Shown here one piece after another: positions 1 through 7,461 of a stretch of DNA of 15,101 nt (position 1 is the stretch's first letter; the number at the start of each line of letters is the position of its first letter). Location: NCBI GenBank assembly GCA_903910215.1, contig CAIVYV010000223.1:1-15101 (forward strand), read 5' to 3'. Under the pieces are notes generated by a model. It was not told the DNA's origin and searched no databases. It saw only the letters and a program-made list of their open reading frames with translations. This DNA comes from an uncultured Pseudomonadota bacterium. GTDB taxonomy: Bacteria > Pseudomonadota > Gammaproteobacteria > Steroidobacterales > Steroidobacteraceae. The translations under genes and the position numbers were made by a program.

Positions 1-1259
1 CTCAGTTCAATAATGTTGAAGCGTGGTGGTTGACGGCCGGCATTCTAGCGTTGCTCGGCATCATTCCCGGCATGCCGCACTTGGCTTTCCTGGCCCTCTC
101 GGCCGTGACGGCCGCGGGCGCTTGGTTGATGACCAAGAAAAAACAAAAAACGGTCGCTGAGGCCAAAAAAGCTGAAGACGCACCGGCAGCACCACGCGAA
201 CTCACTTGGTCGGATGTTCAGCAAGCCGATGCGATCGGTCTTGAAGTGGGCTACGCCTTGGTGGCACTGATCGATTCACAGCAGGGCGGCGCGCTCGTGA
301 CGCGCATTCGCGGCATACGCAAGAAGCTGACGTATGAACTTGGCTTCCTAATTCCGCAGGTTCACATTCGCGACAACCTTGATCTGCGTCCCGAGGCTTA
401 TCAGATCATGATCAATGGCGTGGTCATCGGTCGCGGTGAGGTGAAACCGACCCGTGAACTCGCGATCCACTCCGGCATGGTGCACGGTGAATTGCAGGGG
501 CTACGCACCAAAGATCCGACCTTCGGTCTTGATGCAGTCTGGATCGACCCGGCACAGCGCGATTACGCTCGCTCACTCGGGTATACCGTGGTCGATGCGA
601 GCACTACCATCGCAACCCATCTCAACAAGATTCTCCAAGATCAGTCTCATCTGCTGCTCGGTCACGATGAGACACAACAGCTCGTCGACAAGTTGGCTGC
701 TGCCGCGCCGAAGCTCGTCGAGGAGTTGGTTCCGAAAAAGCTTCCGATCGGTACGCTCACGCAAGTGTTGCAAGGTTTGCTCGCCGAAGGTGTGGCGATA
801 CGCGATTTGCGCGGTGTTCTCGCGGCCCTCGCGCCGATCGTCGAGAAGGTGCAAGACGTCGAAGAGCTCACCGGTGTTGCGCGTATCGCGCTTGGCCGCA
901 TGATCGTGCAGCAATACGTGGCGCACGGTGAAGAGCTCAACGTGATGACACTGGCGCCTGAGCTCGAGCAGGTATTGCACGGTACTGTGCGTCGTGGACA
1001 AGGCGGTAATGTGCCGATCGAGCCCGAATTGGCCGAGGGCCTACTGCGTTCGGTGAACACCGCCGCGCAGGAAGAGCTCAACCTCGATCGTCCGGCGGTG
1101 CTCGTGACATCGCCGACGTTGCGACCCTGGTTATCACGCATTCTACGTCCGCGTGTACCGGGTTTGGCCGTGCTGTCGTACTCGGAACTCCCCGAAGACA
1201 CGAATCTGAAAGTTACCCAAAGCATCACAGTGCAAGCGCGCCAAGGTGTGGCGGCCTGA
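1..1259 (+). CDS. flhA: Flagellar export protein FlhA, C-terminal part (5' end cut by window)
   Basis: FlhA is the large inner-membrane protein of the flagellar type III export gate. Its cytoplasmic domain docks export chaperones and substrates. The frame is already open at base 3, and about 419 residues of a protein that is usually near 690 are visible, so the N-terminal membrane part lies outside the window. The visible part starts with the last hydrophobic segment (ending LMTKKKQK, around residue 40), then a charged linker. The cytoplasmic domain follows, with the characteristic stretches IRGIRKKLTYELGFLIPQVH, IRDNLDLRPEAY, DAVWIDPAQRD and SLGYTVVDASTTIATHLN. The apparent TTG start at base 30 is only an internal codon: the upstream codons read QFNNVEAWW in frame and suit the transmembrane helix. 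A Shine-Dalgarno for flhF overlaps its stop codon. The family assignment is very secure. Confidence 0.97.
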   Translation, partial: QFNNVEAWWLTAGILALLGIIPGMPHLAFLALSAVTAAGAWLMTKKKQKTVAEAKKAEDAPAAPRELTWSDVQQADAIGLEVGYALVALIDSQQGGALVTRIRGIRKKLTYELGFLIPQVHIRDNLDLRPEAYQIMINGVVIGRGEVKPTRELAIHSGMVHGELQGLRTKDPTFGLDAVWIDPAQRDYARSLGYTVVDASTTIATHLNKILQDQSHLLLGHDETQQLVDKLAAAAPKLVEELVPKKLPIGTLTQVLQGLLAEGVAIRDLRGVLAALAPIVEKVQDVEELTGVARIALGRMIVQQYVAHGEELNVMTLAPELEQVLHGTVRRGQGGNVPIEPELAEGLLRSVNTAAQEELNLDRPAVLVTSPTLRPWLSRILRPRVPGLAVLSYSELPEDTNLKVTQSITVQARQGVAA

Positions 1260-1262
1260 GGA
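1258..1262 (+). promoter_or_regulatory. Ribosome binding site of flhF overlapping the flhA stop
   Basis: GAGGA lies 9 bases before the flhF ATG and overlaps the TGA stop of flhA. It supports the ATG at 1272 as the true start and suggests coupled translation of the two genes. Confidence 0.6.
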
Positions 1263-1271
1263 TATTGAGAC

Positions 1272-2324
1272 ATGCGTATAGAGCGAGTCACAGCAGATAC
1301 TTTCAGCGAAGCCAGTGAACAGGCTAGGCAGCGTTATGGCAGCGAGGCGTTGATCCTCTCGACCAATAAGGTCGGCAACATCACTGAACTCTTGGTGTGT
1401 GTTGAAGCCGAGGACGACGGCTTCGTGCCAGCCCCGGGGTTTCGTGAAGAGTTGTCCTCACAGATCGCCAAGGCATTGCCTAAACGAGCGAGCGGCGAGG
1501 TGCCCGTTGCGTCTGCAACCAAGCCCGCTGCAGATGCGCCTATTGCAGCTGCTCCCGTGGATGGTTCGGCCCTAGTCAAGGCGATCCGACAGGAATTGCA
1601 GGCGCTGGAGAAGCGGCTCTCTAGTAGCAGCGGCACTAATGCATTGATGCGTGAGCGGATAGCCATGCTGGAGCAGGGCGTCTCCTCGCAATACGCCATG
1701 CGCTTACTGGATCACATCGATAATCTCGACGCGATGGCGCAGCAAGTGATCGATGATCTTGCATTCGCTCATGGCGAAGATATGTCTGGTTATCACCTCG
1801 TCGGGCCGGCCGGTGCGGGTAAGACGACTCTCGCTATTCAGCTGTCGATCGATACGGGAATGGTTCAGTCATGGCGTGATTCGCGTCCTGGTAGTCGAGA
1901 GCGTTTCTTTGCGATGACCGATCGCGCCGGCGTTGAAGCCGGATGGGGTGCGAAGGCGCCAACGCATGCCATTATCGATTCGGCTGGCGCATCGCTTGGC
2001 GAGCTGCAAGAGAAGTGCGAGAACGCATCGCTTGGTGAGCGTCTGATTCTGGTGCTGCCGGCGACGATCTCGCGCAGTGAAGCGCTGCGTTGGTTGCAGT
2101 CATCATTGCCCATTGCCGGTGTGATGCTCACGCATTGGGACGCAGCGCGTATGCCGCTTGGCTTGTTGACCACGATTGCCGAGTGCGGCAAGTCGCTGTG
2201 GGGCGTTTCGAGTTCCGCCGATCCGAGTGCTCGATTACAGCCAATAGATGCCGCGGCGATCAAGCAGGGTCTAGGCCTTATACTCCAACTCGCGTTGTCA
2301 GAACCTCAGCACGCGACGGAGTAA
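1272..2324 (+). CDS. flhF: Flagellar biosynthesis protein FlhF with a shortened, degenerate GTPase domain
   Basis: FlhF is an SRP-type GTPase that marks the site of polar flagellum assembly and works against FleN/FlhG. Identity rests on the N-terminal B domain (MRIERVTADTFSEASEQARQ, then GSEALILSTNKVG), a low-complexity Ala/Pro linker (about residues 70-98), a helical N domain and a P-loop, GPAGAGKTT, at residues 178-186. Position between flhA and fleN confirms it. The rest of the G domain is unusual. The switch motif that normally reads DTYR..A.EQL is not recognisable. G3 is DSAGA (236-240) instead of DTAGR. G4 is THWD (287-290) instead of TKLD. K184 to D236 is 52 residues, against roughly 70 in typical FlhF. 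At 350 residues it is short for the family. The ATG is preceded by GAGGA at 1258-1262 with a 9-base spacer. Loss of normal GTPase cycling is an inference. Confidence 0.9.
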   Translation: MRIERVTADTFSEASEQARQRYGSEALILSTNKVGNITELLVCVEAEDDGFVPAPGFREELSSQIAKALPKRASGEVPVASATKPAADAPIAAAPVDGSALVKAIRQELQALEKRLSSSSGTNALMRERIAMLEQGVSSQYAMRLLDHIDNLDAMAQQVIDDLAFAHGEDMSGYHLVGPAGAGKTTLAIQLSIDTGMVQSWRDSRPGSRERFFAMTDRAGVEAGWGAKAPTHAIIDSAGASLGELQEKCENASLGERLILVLPATISRSEALRWLQSSLPIAGVMLTHWDAARMPLGLLTTIAECGKSLWGVSSSADPSARLQPIDAAAIKQGLGLILQLALSEPQHATE

Positions 2325-2333
2325 AGAGTCATC

Positions 2334-3152
2334 ATGGAAAATACACGCACCAAGATCATCGCGGTATCGAGCGGCAAGGGTGGAGTCGGCAAGACTTTCA
2401 TCAGCCTGCAGCTCTCCGCTGCGTTGATCGGCTTGGGTAAGCGTGTGGCCTTGTTTGATGGTGACTTAGGTTTGGCCAACGTTCACGTTTTGCTCGGCTT
2501 GAAGCCCGAGTTCGATATCTCCGACGTTGTGGCGGGTCGTAAAAGCTTGCAGGACACGTTGCTGCCGGGACCGCTCGGCCTCCAGATCATTCCCGGGTCT
2601 TCCGGGCATCGCGATATGGCGGAGCTCGATGGACGTGGGCTCGCACGCGTACTGCAGGGCCTCAATGATCTTTCGCCGAAACCCGATTTCCTTCTGATCG
2701 ATACCGGAGCCGGTATCGGCACGCATGTGACGACTCTCGCGCGTCTGGCGGATTCACTCATGGTCGTGATCCGCAATGAGCCAGCATCGCTTGCGGATGC
2801 GTATGGTCTCATCAAGGTGATGCACGGTGATTTCGGATTCCAGAAATTCGAGATCATCGTCAACGACAGCACTAACGCGAAAGCGAGTGAGGCCGTGTTT
2901 ACGCGGCTCAACGAAGTGGCTGTTCGATTCCTGGGTTTGCCGTTGTCGCTCGCAGGTATCGTGCCGCGCGATGAGAGCGTCGCCATTGCCACGCGCCGTC
3001 GTCAGTTGCTTGCCGAAGCATCCGAGATCACGCCCGCGGTTGCAGCGCTGCGCAAGATCGCTGCGAACCTTGCTGCGTTGCCGGCGGAGCCAGATTCGCC
3101 CGACTTCCTGCTCGATCGACTCGGGCCTAGTACCAAGGCGACGCTCTCATGA
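2334..3152 (+). CDS. fleN: Flagellar number regulator FleN/FlhG, MinD-like ATPase
   Basis: FleN (FlhG) is a ParA/MinD-family ATPase that limits flagellar number. It acts with FlhF and, in Pseudomonas and Vibrio, on the master regulator FleQ/FlrA. The deviant Walker A motif is intact, SGKGGVGKT at residues 13-21, with the signature lysine K15 and phosphate-binding K20. The Walker A' region reads FDGDLGLANVHVLLGL (41-56), with Gly where Ala is usual between the two Asp residues. The Walker B region is FLLIDTGAGI (119-128), D123. At 272 residues the length is normal. An extra N-terminal FleQ-binding extension as in some relatives is not evident. The start ATG follows flhF by 9 bases, with purine-rich GGAG (2318-2321) and AAAGAG (2323-2328) upstream. 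The gene overlaps fliA by 4 bases (ATGA). The minD alternative is unlikely given the flagellar context. Confidence 0.95.
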   Translation: MENTRTKIIAVSSGKGGVGKTFISLQLSAALIGLGKRVALFDGDLGLANVHVLLGLKPEFDISDVVAGRKSLQDTLLPGPLGLQIIPGSSGHRDMAELDGRGLARVLQGLNDLSPKPDFLLIDTGAGIGTHVTTLARLADSLMVVIRNEPASLADAYGLIKVMHGDFGFQKFEIIVNDSTNAKASEAVFTRLNEVAVRFLGLPLSLAGIVPRDESVAIATRRRQLLAEASEITPAVAALRKIAANLAALPAEPDSPDFLLDRLGPSTKATLS

Positions 3153-3907
3153 AGCGTCGCGACTCCTACGAATCGGTGGCTGACTGCACCGGCATCGAAG
3201 TGGCAGGAATGCCCGATGTCGCTGCGCACATGGGTCTCGTCAAGCGAGTCGCATCGCATTTTCGATCGCGTTTGCCGGCGGCGATCGAGCCTTCCGATCT
3301 GATCCAAGCGGGTATGGTGGGTCTGATAGAAGCGCTGTCCGCTTACGATCCCGAACGCGGCAACGATTTCGAGACCTTCGCTAAGCTGCGTATCCGCGGT
3401 GCCATGCTTGATGAGATTCGTCGTGCTTCTTGGGCGCCGCGTAGCACCGTCAAGGTGGCTGTCGAAGCGCGTGAGGCCGAAACGCGGCTTGCCAATGCGA
3501 CGGGCAAGGCGCCAACGCATCGCGAGATCGCAACTGAGATGGGGCTCGACATCGCGCGATATCACACACTGCGCGGTCGCAATCAGGGTTTGGCCGAGTC
3601 GACGACGCTGGAAGAGATCGATTTCGCAGCGGAAACGCCGTTGCCAGAGGATGAGGTTGAGGAAGAACTCGTCGTTCGTGCGCTCAAAGCGGGCATCTCC
3701 GAGCTCAACGAGCGCGAAAAACTCATCGTCGCGCTTTACTACGACGAAGAGCTCACGCTGAAGGAAATTGGCGCGGTGCTATCGGTCAGTGAGTCGCGCG
3801 TCAGTCAGCTGTTGACCGCCGTCGCGAAGAAACTTCGCGGTTGCATGGAATCAGGTAAGACGCCGCCGCCCGCGCGGACGGCAGCCGTTCAGCACGCCCG
3901 CACCTGA
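3149..3907 (+). CDS. fliA: RNA polymerase sigma factor FliA (sigma-28)
   Basis: FliA directs transcription of late flagellar genes (filament, motor, chemotaxis) once FlgM has been exported. Sigma region 2 is clear: PSDLIQAGMVGLIEALSAYD at residues 48-67, then FETFAKLRIRGAMLDEIRRA at 74-93, leading into the WAPRS motif typical of FliA. Region 3 follows at about 105-155, and region 4 (LNEREKLIVALYYDEELTLK, then EIGAVLSVSESRVSQL) runs from 186 to 222 with the helix-turn-helix. The length, 252 residues, is slightly above the usual ~240 because of a Pro/Ala-rich tail (about 237-252). The start is fixed by the ATGA overlap with fleN. No chemotaxis or motor gene follows; the next gene is a convergent fumarase 11 bases away, so this is the end of the flagellar cluster here. 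Confidence 0.97.
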   Translation: MKRRDSYESVADCTGIEVAGMPDVAAHMGLVKRVASHFRSRLPAAIEPSDLIQAGMVGLIEALSAYDPERGNDFETFAKLRIRGAMLDEIRRASWAPRSTVKVAVEAREAETRLANATGKAPTHREIATEMGLDIARYHTLRGRNQGLAESTTLEEIDFAAETPLPEDEVEEELVVRALKAGISELNEREKLIVALYYDEELTLKEIGAVLSVSESRVSQLLTAVAKKLRGCMESGKTPPPARTAAVQHART

Positions 3908-3918
3908 CTCACCGGAAT

Positions 3919-5448
3919 TCAGCGTTGTTTGACGGGAATGCCACTCGCTGAAATCTTGGCAGCCCACTCAGCCGGTCCGCTCTGATGGACTGAGGTGCCG
4001 TTGGCATCAACCGCTACAGTGACCGGCATGTCCTTGACGTCAAATTCGTAGATCGCCTCCATGCCGAGATCTTCGAACGCTACGACGCGTGAGGATTTGA
4101 TTGCTTTGGAGACGAGATAGGCGGCGCCACCGACTGCCATCAAGTAAGCCGCCTTGTGCTTGCGAATGGCTTCGATGCCGGTCGGTCCGCGTTCTGCTTT
4201 GCCGATCATCGCAATGAGGCCTGTTTCCGCGAGCATCATCTCGGTGAATTTATCCATACGCGTGGCTGTCGTTGGGCCCGCAGGTCCCACGACCTCGTCG
4301 CGCACCGGATCCACCGGGCCGACGTAGTAGATCACGCGGTTGCGGAAATCGACGCCTTCGGGGAGACCCTTGCCGCTTGAGATCAGATCGGCGATGCGTT
4401 TGTGCGCGGCATCACGACCGGTGAGCATCTTGCCGTTGAGTAATAGTCGATCGCCCGGCTTCCACGAGGCGACCTCCGCTGGCGTCAGCGTATCGAGATT
4501 CACGCGACGCGATTCGGCCGAGGGCGCCCAGTCGACTTTTGGCCAACGCGCGAGATCTGGCGGGTCCAACTTGGCTGGGCCTCGACCATCGAGCGTGAAG
4601 TGCAGGTGACGCGTCGCTGCGCAGTTCGGAATCATCGCAACCGGCTTCGAGGCGGCGTGGGTCGGGTAGTCGAGAATCTTGACGTCGAGCACCGTCGACA
4701 GTCCGCCCAAGCCTTGGGCGCCGATCCCGAGCGCATTAACCTTGTCGTGTAACTCGATGCGTAATTCCTCGAGCGCGTTTTTCGGACCGCGAGCCTTGAG
4801 CTCCGACATATCAATCGGATCCATCAAGGATTCCTTGGCCAGCAACATCGCCTTTTCGGCCGAGCCGCCGATGCCGATGCCGAGCATGCCGGGAGGACAC
4901 CAGCCTGCACCCATGGTCGGAACCGTTTTCAAAACCCAATCGACGATGGAGTCGCTGGGATTCAACATCACGAACTTAGCCTTGTTTTCCGAGCCACCGC
5001 CCTTGGCCGATACGGTGATCTCCACTTCGTCGCCAGGCACCATCTCGACATGGACGACTGCCGGTGTGTTGTCGCGGGTGTTCTTGCGAGTGAAAGCTGG
5101 GTCCGCGACGATCGAAGCGCGCAGGGTGTTGTCCGGGTTCAGATAGGCGCGTCGCACGCCCTCATTGACCATCTCATCGAGCGTCAGCGTGGCATCCCAG
5201 CGCACGTTCATCCCGACCTTGACGAACACGACGACGATGCCGGTGTCCTGACAGATCGGGCGATGACCCTCGGCACACATACGCGAGTTGGTCAGGATCT
5301 GTGCGATGGCATCTTTTGCTGCCGGCGATTGTTCGAGTTCGTACGCCCGACCGAGAGCCTCGATGTAGTCCATCGGGTGGTAGTAGGAAATGTATTGCAG
5401 CGCATCGGCGACGCTGTCGATGACATCTTGCTGCTTGATCGTGCTCAT
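3919..5448 (-). CDS. fumA: Class I [4Fe-4S] fumarate hydratase
   Basis: This enzyme interconverts fumarate and (S)-malate in the TCA cycle, using an oxygen-sensitive [4Fe-4S] cluster. It is a single-chain class I fumarase of 509 residues. The N-terminal alpha domain and the C-terminal beta domain are both present. The three expected cluster cysteines are visible: C66 in RPICQDTG, C184 in GWCPPGMLGIGIGG and C276 in IPNCAATRH. The motif KGGGSENKAKF (149-159) and the C-terminal GPAGPTTATRMDKFTE stretch also fit. The frame is open to 5493, but I chose the Met at 5448 because longer starts run into the 3' end of apaH and carry a polar, non-homologous extension. A weak purine run lies about 7 bases upstream. 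It lies 31 bases after apaH on the same strand and may be co-transcribed. It converges on fliA. The family is certain; the symbol fumA instead of fumB is a convention. Confidence 0.95.
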   Translation of the reverse strand: MSTIKQQDVIDSVADALQYISYYHPMDYIEALGRAYELEQSPAAKDAIAQILTNSRMCAEGHRPICQDTGIVVVFVKVGMNVRWDATLTLDEMVNEGVRRAYLNPDNTLRASIVADPAFTRKNTRDNTPAVVHVEMVPGDEVEITVSAKGGGSENKAKFVMLNPSDSIVDWVLKTVPTMGAGWCPPGMLGIGIGGSAEKAMLLAKESLMDPIDMSELKARGPKNALEELRIELHDKVNALGIGAQGLGGLSTVLDVKILDYPTHAASKPVAMIPNCAATRHLHFTLDGRGPAKLDPPDLARWPKVDWAPSAESRRVNLDTLTPAEVASWKPGDRLLLNGKMLTGRDAAHKRIADLISSGKGLPEGVDFRNRVIYYVGPVDPVRDEVVGPAGPTTATRMDKFTEMMLAETGLIAMIGKAERGPTGIEAIRKHKAAYLMAVGGAAYLVSKAIKSSRVVAFEDLGMEAIYEFDVKDMPVTVAVDANGTSVHQSGPAEWAAKISASGIPVKQR

Positions 5449-5479
5449 GGTGCGGCTCTCTCTGGAGTGACTCTTCATT

Positions 5480-6301
5480 TTAACCGGGGTCACGATGGCT
5501 CGGGCAGTCGAGTTGCCAGCGTGTTCCGTCGTCGAGGCATGCTGCGGTCAGGGACCCTCCCCAAACACAACCCGTATCCAGCGCGAGCGCATCGGCGCGA
5601 TCAAGCAAGCCGAGTGTCGACCAGTGTCCGAAGATAACGCGACTATCGGCACTGGCGCGAGGTATCACATCGAACCACGGCAGCCAGCCTTCCTTTTGGG
5701 ATCCGGGCGCCCCTTTCATCTTCAGGTCGATACGTCCGTCGGTACGACAGTAACGGATGCGCGTGAGCGTATTGATGACGAAGCGCCAGCGCTCGAAACC
5801 TTTGAGGGACGACGACCACGAGCTTGGCTCGTCGCCATACATGTTGTCGAACAGCGCTATCGGATCGCGCTGTAATTGGTGTTCGACCTCGGCTGCCAAA
5901 TCGAGTGTCTGCGACACCGACCACGTGGGAGCAAGACCGGCGTGCACCATGAGATCTGATCCTTCGGCGATCGCGAGTGGTCGGCTGATCAACCAGCTCA
6001 GCAAGGCATCGCGATCCGGTGCATCGAGAATGTCATCGAGTGTATCGCCATCGCGTCGCTTTCTTGCGCCAGCGCCGAACGCAATAGCCAGTAAGTGCAG
6101 ATCGTGATTGCCGAGCACAACCTTGGCAGCATCACCTAGCAAGCGAACAAAACGCAGCACACCCAACGACTCGGGGCCGCGATTGACTAGATCGCCTACG
6201 AACCAGAGTTGGTCTTGTGCGCGATCGAATTCGCAGAGATCGAGAAGTTGTGTCAGCTCCGTCAGGCAACCTTGGACGTCGCCGATCGCAATTCTACGCA
6301 T
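5480..6301 (-). CDS. apaH: Symmetrical bis(5'-nucleosyl)-tetraphosphatase ApaH
   Basis: ApaH hydrolyses Ap4A symmetrically to two ADP and can remove Np4 caps from RNA. The metallophosphatase motifs are in order: GDVQGC at residues 7-12, GDLVNRGPES at 36-45, GNHDLH at 64-69, a VHAGLAP motif near the middle and GHWSTLG near the C-terminus. At 273 residues it has the usual length. The start codon shares one base with the apaG stop (TGATG on the minus strand), which fixes the start and suggests translational coupling. It sits in the standard apaG-apaH order at the end of the lptD-surA-pdxA-rsmA run. Its TAA stop lies 31 bases from the fumarase start. Confidence 0.96.
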   Translation of the reverse strand: MRRIAIGDVQGCLTELTQLLDLCEFDRAQDQLWFVGDLVNRGPESLGVLRFVRLLGDAAKVVLGNHDLHLLAIAFGAGARKRRDGDTLDDILDAPDRDALLSWLISRPLAIAEGSDLMVHAGLAPTWSVSQTLDLAAEVEHQLQRDPIALFDNMYGDEPSSWSSSLKGFERWRFVINTLTRIRYCRTDGRIDLKMKGAPGSQKEGWLPWFDVIPRASADSRVIFGHWSTLGLLDRADALALDTGCVWGGSLTAACLDDGTRWQLDCPSHRDPG

Positions 6302-6678
6302 CAGTGCAGCATGCCGGGCTTGGCGAGACGAAAAGCGGCGATCGGTGCGTCGAACTCGATGCCGTCTTCGGCTTGCATTTGATAGCTGCCTTGCATCGTA
6401 CCGACCGGCGTCTCGATGATCGCACCGCTCGAGTAGCGAAATCCCTGGCCGGGTTCGAGTAAGGGCTGCTCGCCGACCACGCCCTTGCCGCGCACTTCCT
6501 GAACCTTGCCGTCACTGTCGGTGATGATCCAATGACGCGAAACCAGCTTCGCGCTCACCGAGCCTTCGTTCACGATAGTAATGGTGTAAGCGAACGCGTA
6601 TCGGTGCTCATCCGGGTCGGACTGACCGTCGATGTATTCCGTCACTACGTCGATTTTGATGCGATGCCGATCGTCCAT
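6301..6678 (-). CDS. apaG: ApaG domain protein (Co2+/Mg2+ efflux family)
   Basis: ApaG is a small cytosolic protein with a fibronectin type III-like beta fold. Its molecular role is poorly defined; the name links it to divalent metal tolerance and to apaH. The 125-residue length is typical. Family signatures are RYAFAYTITIVNEG (26-39), SRHWIITDSDGKVQEVRGKG (47-66), then VVGEQPLLEPG and the strongly conserved SGAIIETPVGTMQGSYQM. The gene lies 9 bases after rsmA and overlaps apaH by one base. No anomaly is seen. Confidence 0.95.
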   Translation of the reverse strand: MDDRHRIKIDVVTEYIDGQSDPDEHRYAFAYTITIVNEGSVSAKLVSRHWIITDSDGKVQEVRGKGVVGEQPLLEPGQGFRYSSGAIIETPVGTMQGSYQMQAEDGIEFDAPIAAFRLAKPGMLH

Positions 6679-6687
6679 AGGGCAACG

Positions 6688-7461
6688 CTAGCGAGCGGGA
6701 ATGAGCTGCGCAAGAGCTGCGAACTCACTCGGTTTCAGTGTTTCAGGTCGCGCCGCGGGATCGATACCGCATGATTCGATCGCAGCTACATCGAGCCATT
6801 GGCGAACCGCATTCCGAAGCGTCTTGCGTCGTTGTGAGAACGCTGCTGTAACGAGTTGGCCGTAGCGCGCGTCGACGGCGAAGGCGGGTTCCTGTCTCAC
6901 CGTTAGTCTAGCCACTGCCGACCAGACCTCGGGTGCTGGTCGAAAAGCGCCCGGGCCCACATCAAAAAGATGCTCTGCCTCGACCCACGGAGCCAGCATC
7001 ACCGTCAGTCGCCCGTATTCGCTACTACCGGCTTCGGCGCAGATACGTTCGATGACTTCCCGTTGCAGCATGATGTGCAGATCTAGGATGGCGGCGGGCG
7101 TTTTCAGCAGATGAAATAGCAGCGGCGTCGAGATGTTGTAGGGGAGGTTGCCGATGATGCGCAATCGTCGATCTTTCGCCTCGCTAAGCGCAGCGAAATC
7201 GAATCGCAGCGCATCCGTCACGTGCAGATGGAGGCCACGATCACCGAAACGCTGCTGCAGATCTGCAGCGAGATCGCGATCGATCTCGATCGCATCGAGT
7301 GCGCCGGCCGCTTGAAGCAGATCTTCGGTCAGTGCGCCACGACCAGGGCCGATCTCCACGATAGGGTCGCCCGGTTTCGGATTGATAGCTTCGATGATGT
7401 GAGCGATGACGCTGCGATCATGCAGAAAATTCTGACCAAAACGCTTGCGAGCGAAAACCAT
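6688..7461 (-). CDS. rsmA: 16S rRNA dimethyladenosine transferase RsmA (KsgA)
   Basis: RsmA dimethylates the two adjacent adenosines in the loop of helix 45 of 16S rRNA, using S-adenosylmethionine, as a late quality step in 30S assembly. Expected motifs are present: KRFGQNFLHD (6-15), SAM-binding EIGPGRGALTE (36-46), AIEIDRD (57-63) and the catalytic GNLPYNIS (104-111). The later motif reads FRPAPEVWSAV (173-183). The usual form is close to F.P.PKVDSAV, so Glu and Trp replace Lys and Asp here. At 257 residues it is normal in length. Its ATG shares one base with the pdxA stop (TGATG), and apaG follows after 9 bases. The assignment is secure. Confidence 0.96.
   Translation of the reverse strand: MVFARKRFGQNFLHDRSVIAHIIEAINPKPGDPIVEIGPGRGALTEDLLQAAGALDAIEIDRDLAADLQQRFGDRGLHLHVTDALRFDFAALSEAKDRRLRIIGNLPYNISTPLLFHLLKTPAAILDLHIMLQREVIERICAEAGSSEYGRLTVMLAPWVEAEHLFDVGPGAFRPAPEVWSAVARLTVRQEPAFAVDARYGQLVTAAFSQRRKTLRNAVRQWLDVAAIESCGIDPAARPETLKPSEFAALAQLIPAR

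Noticed and set aside
662..1291. Long open frame of 209 codons antisense to flhA
   Set aside because: It is a shadow of the GC-rich flhA gene, with a Ser/Arg/Thr-rich composition, no motif and no start context. Similar shadows throughout the window were left out for the same reason.
5477..5482. TAAAAT on the minus strand as a -10 for the fumarase
   Set aside because: It overlaps the apaH stop and no acceptable -35 hexamer lies 16-18 bases upstream, so I do not call a promoter.
5449..5493. Earlier starts for the fumarase
   Set aside because: They add polar residues not expected in the family and overlap the apaH stop. The Met at 5448 begins the recognisable protein.
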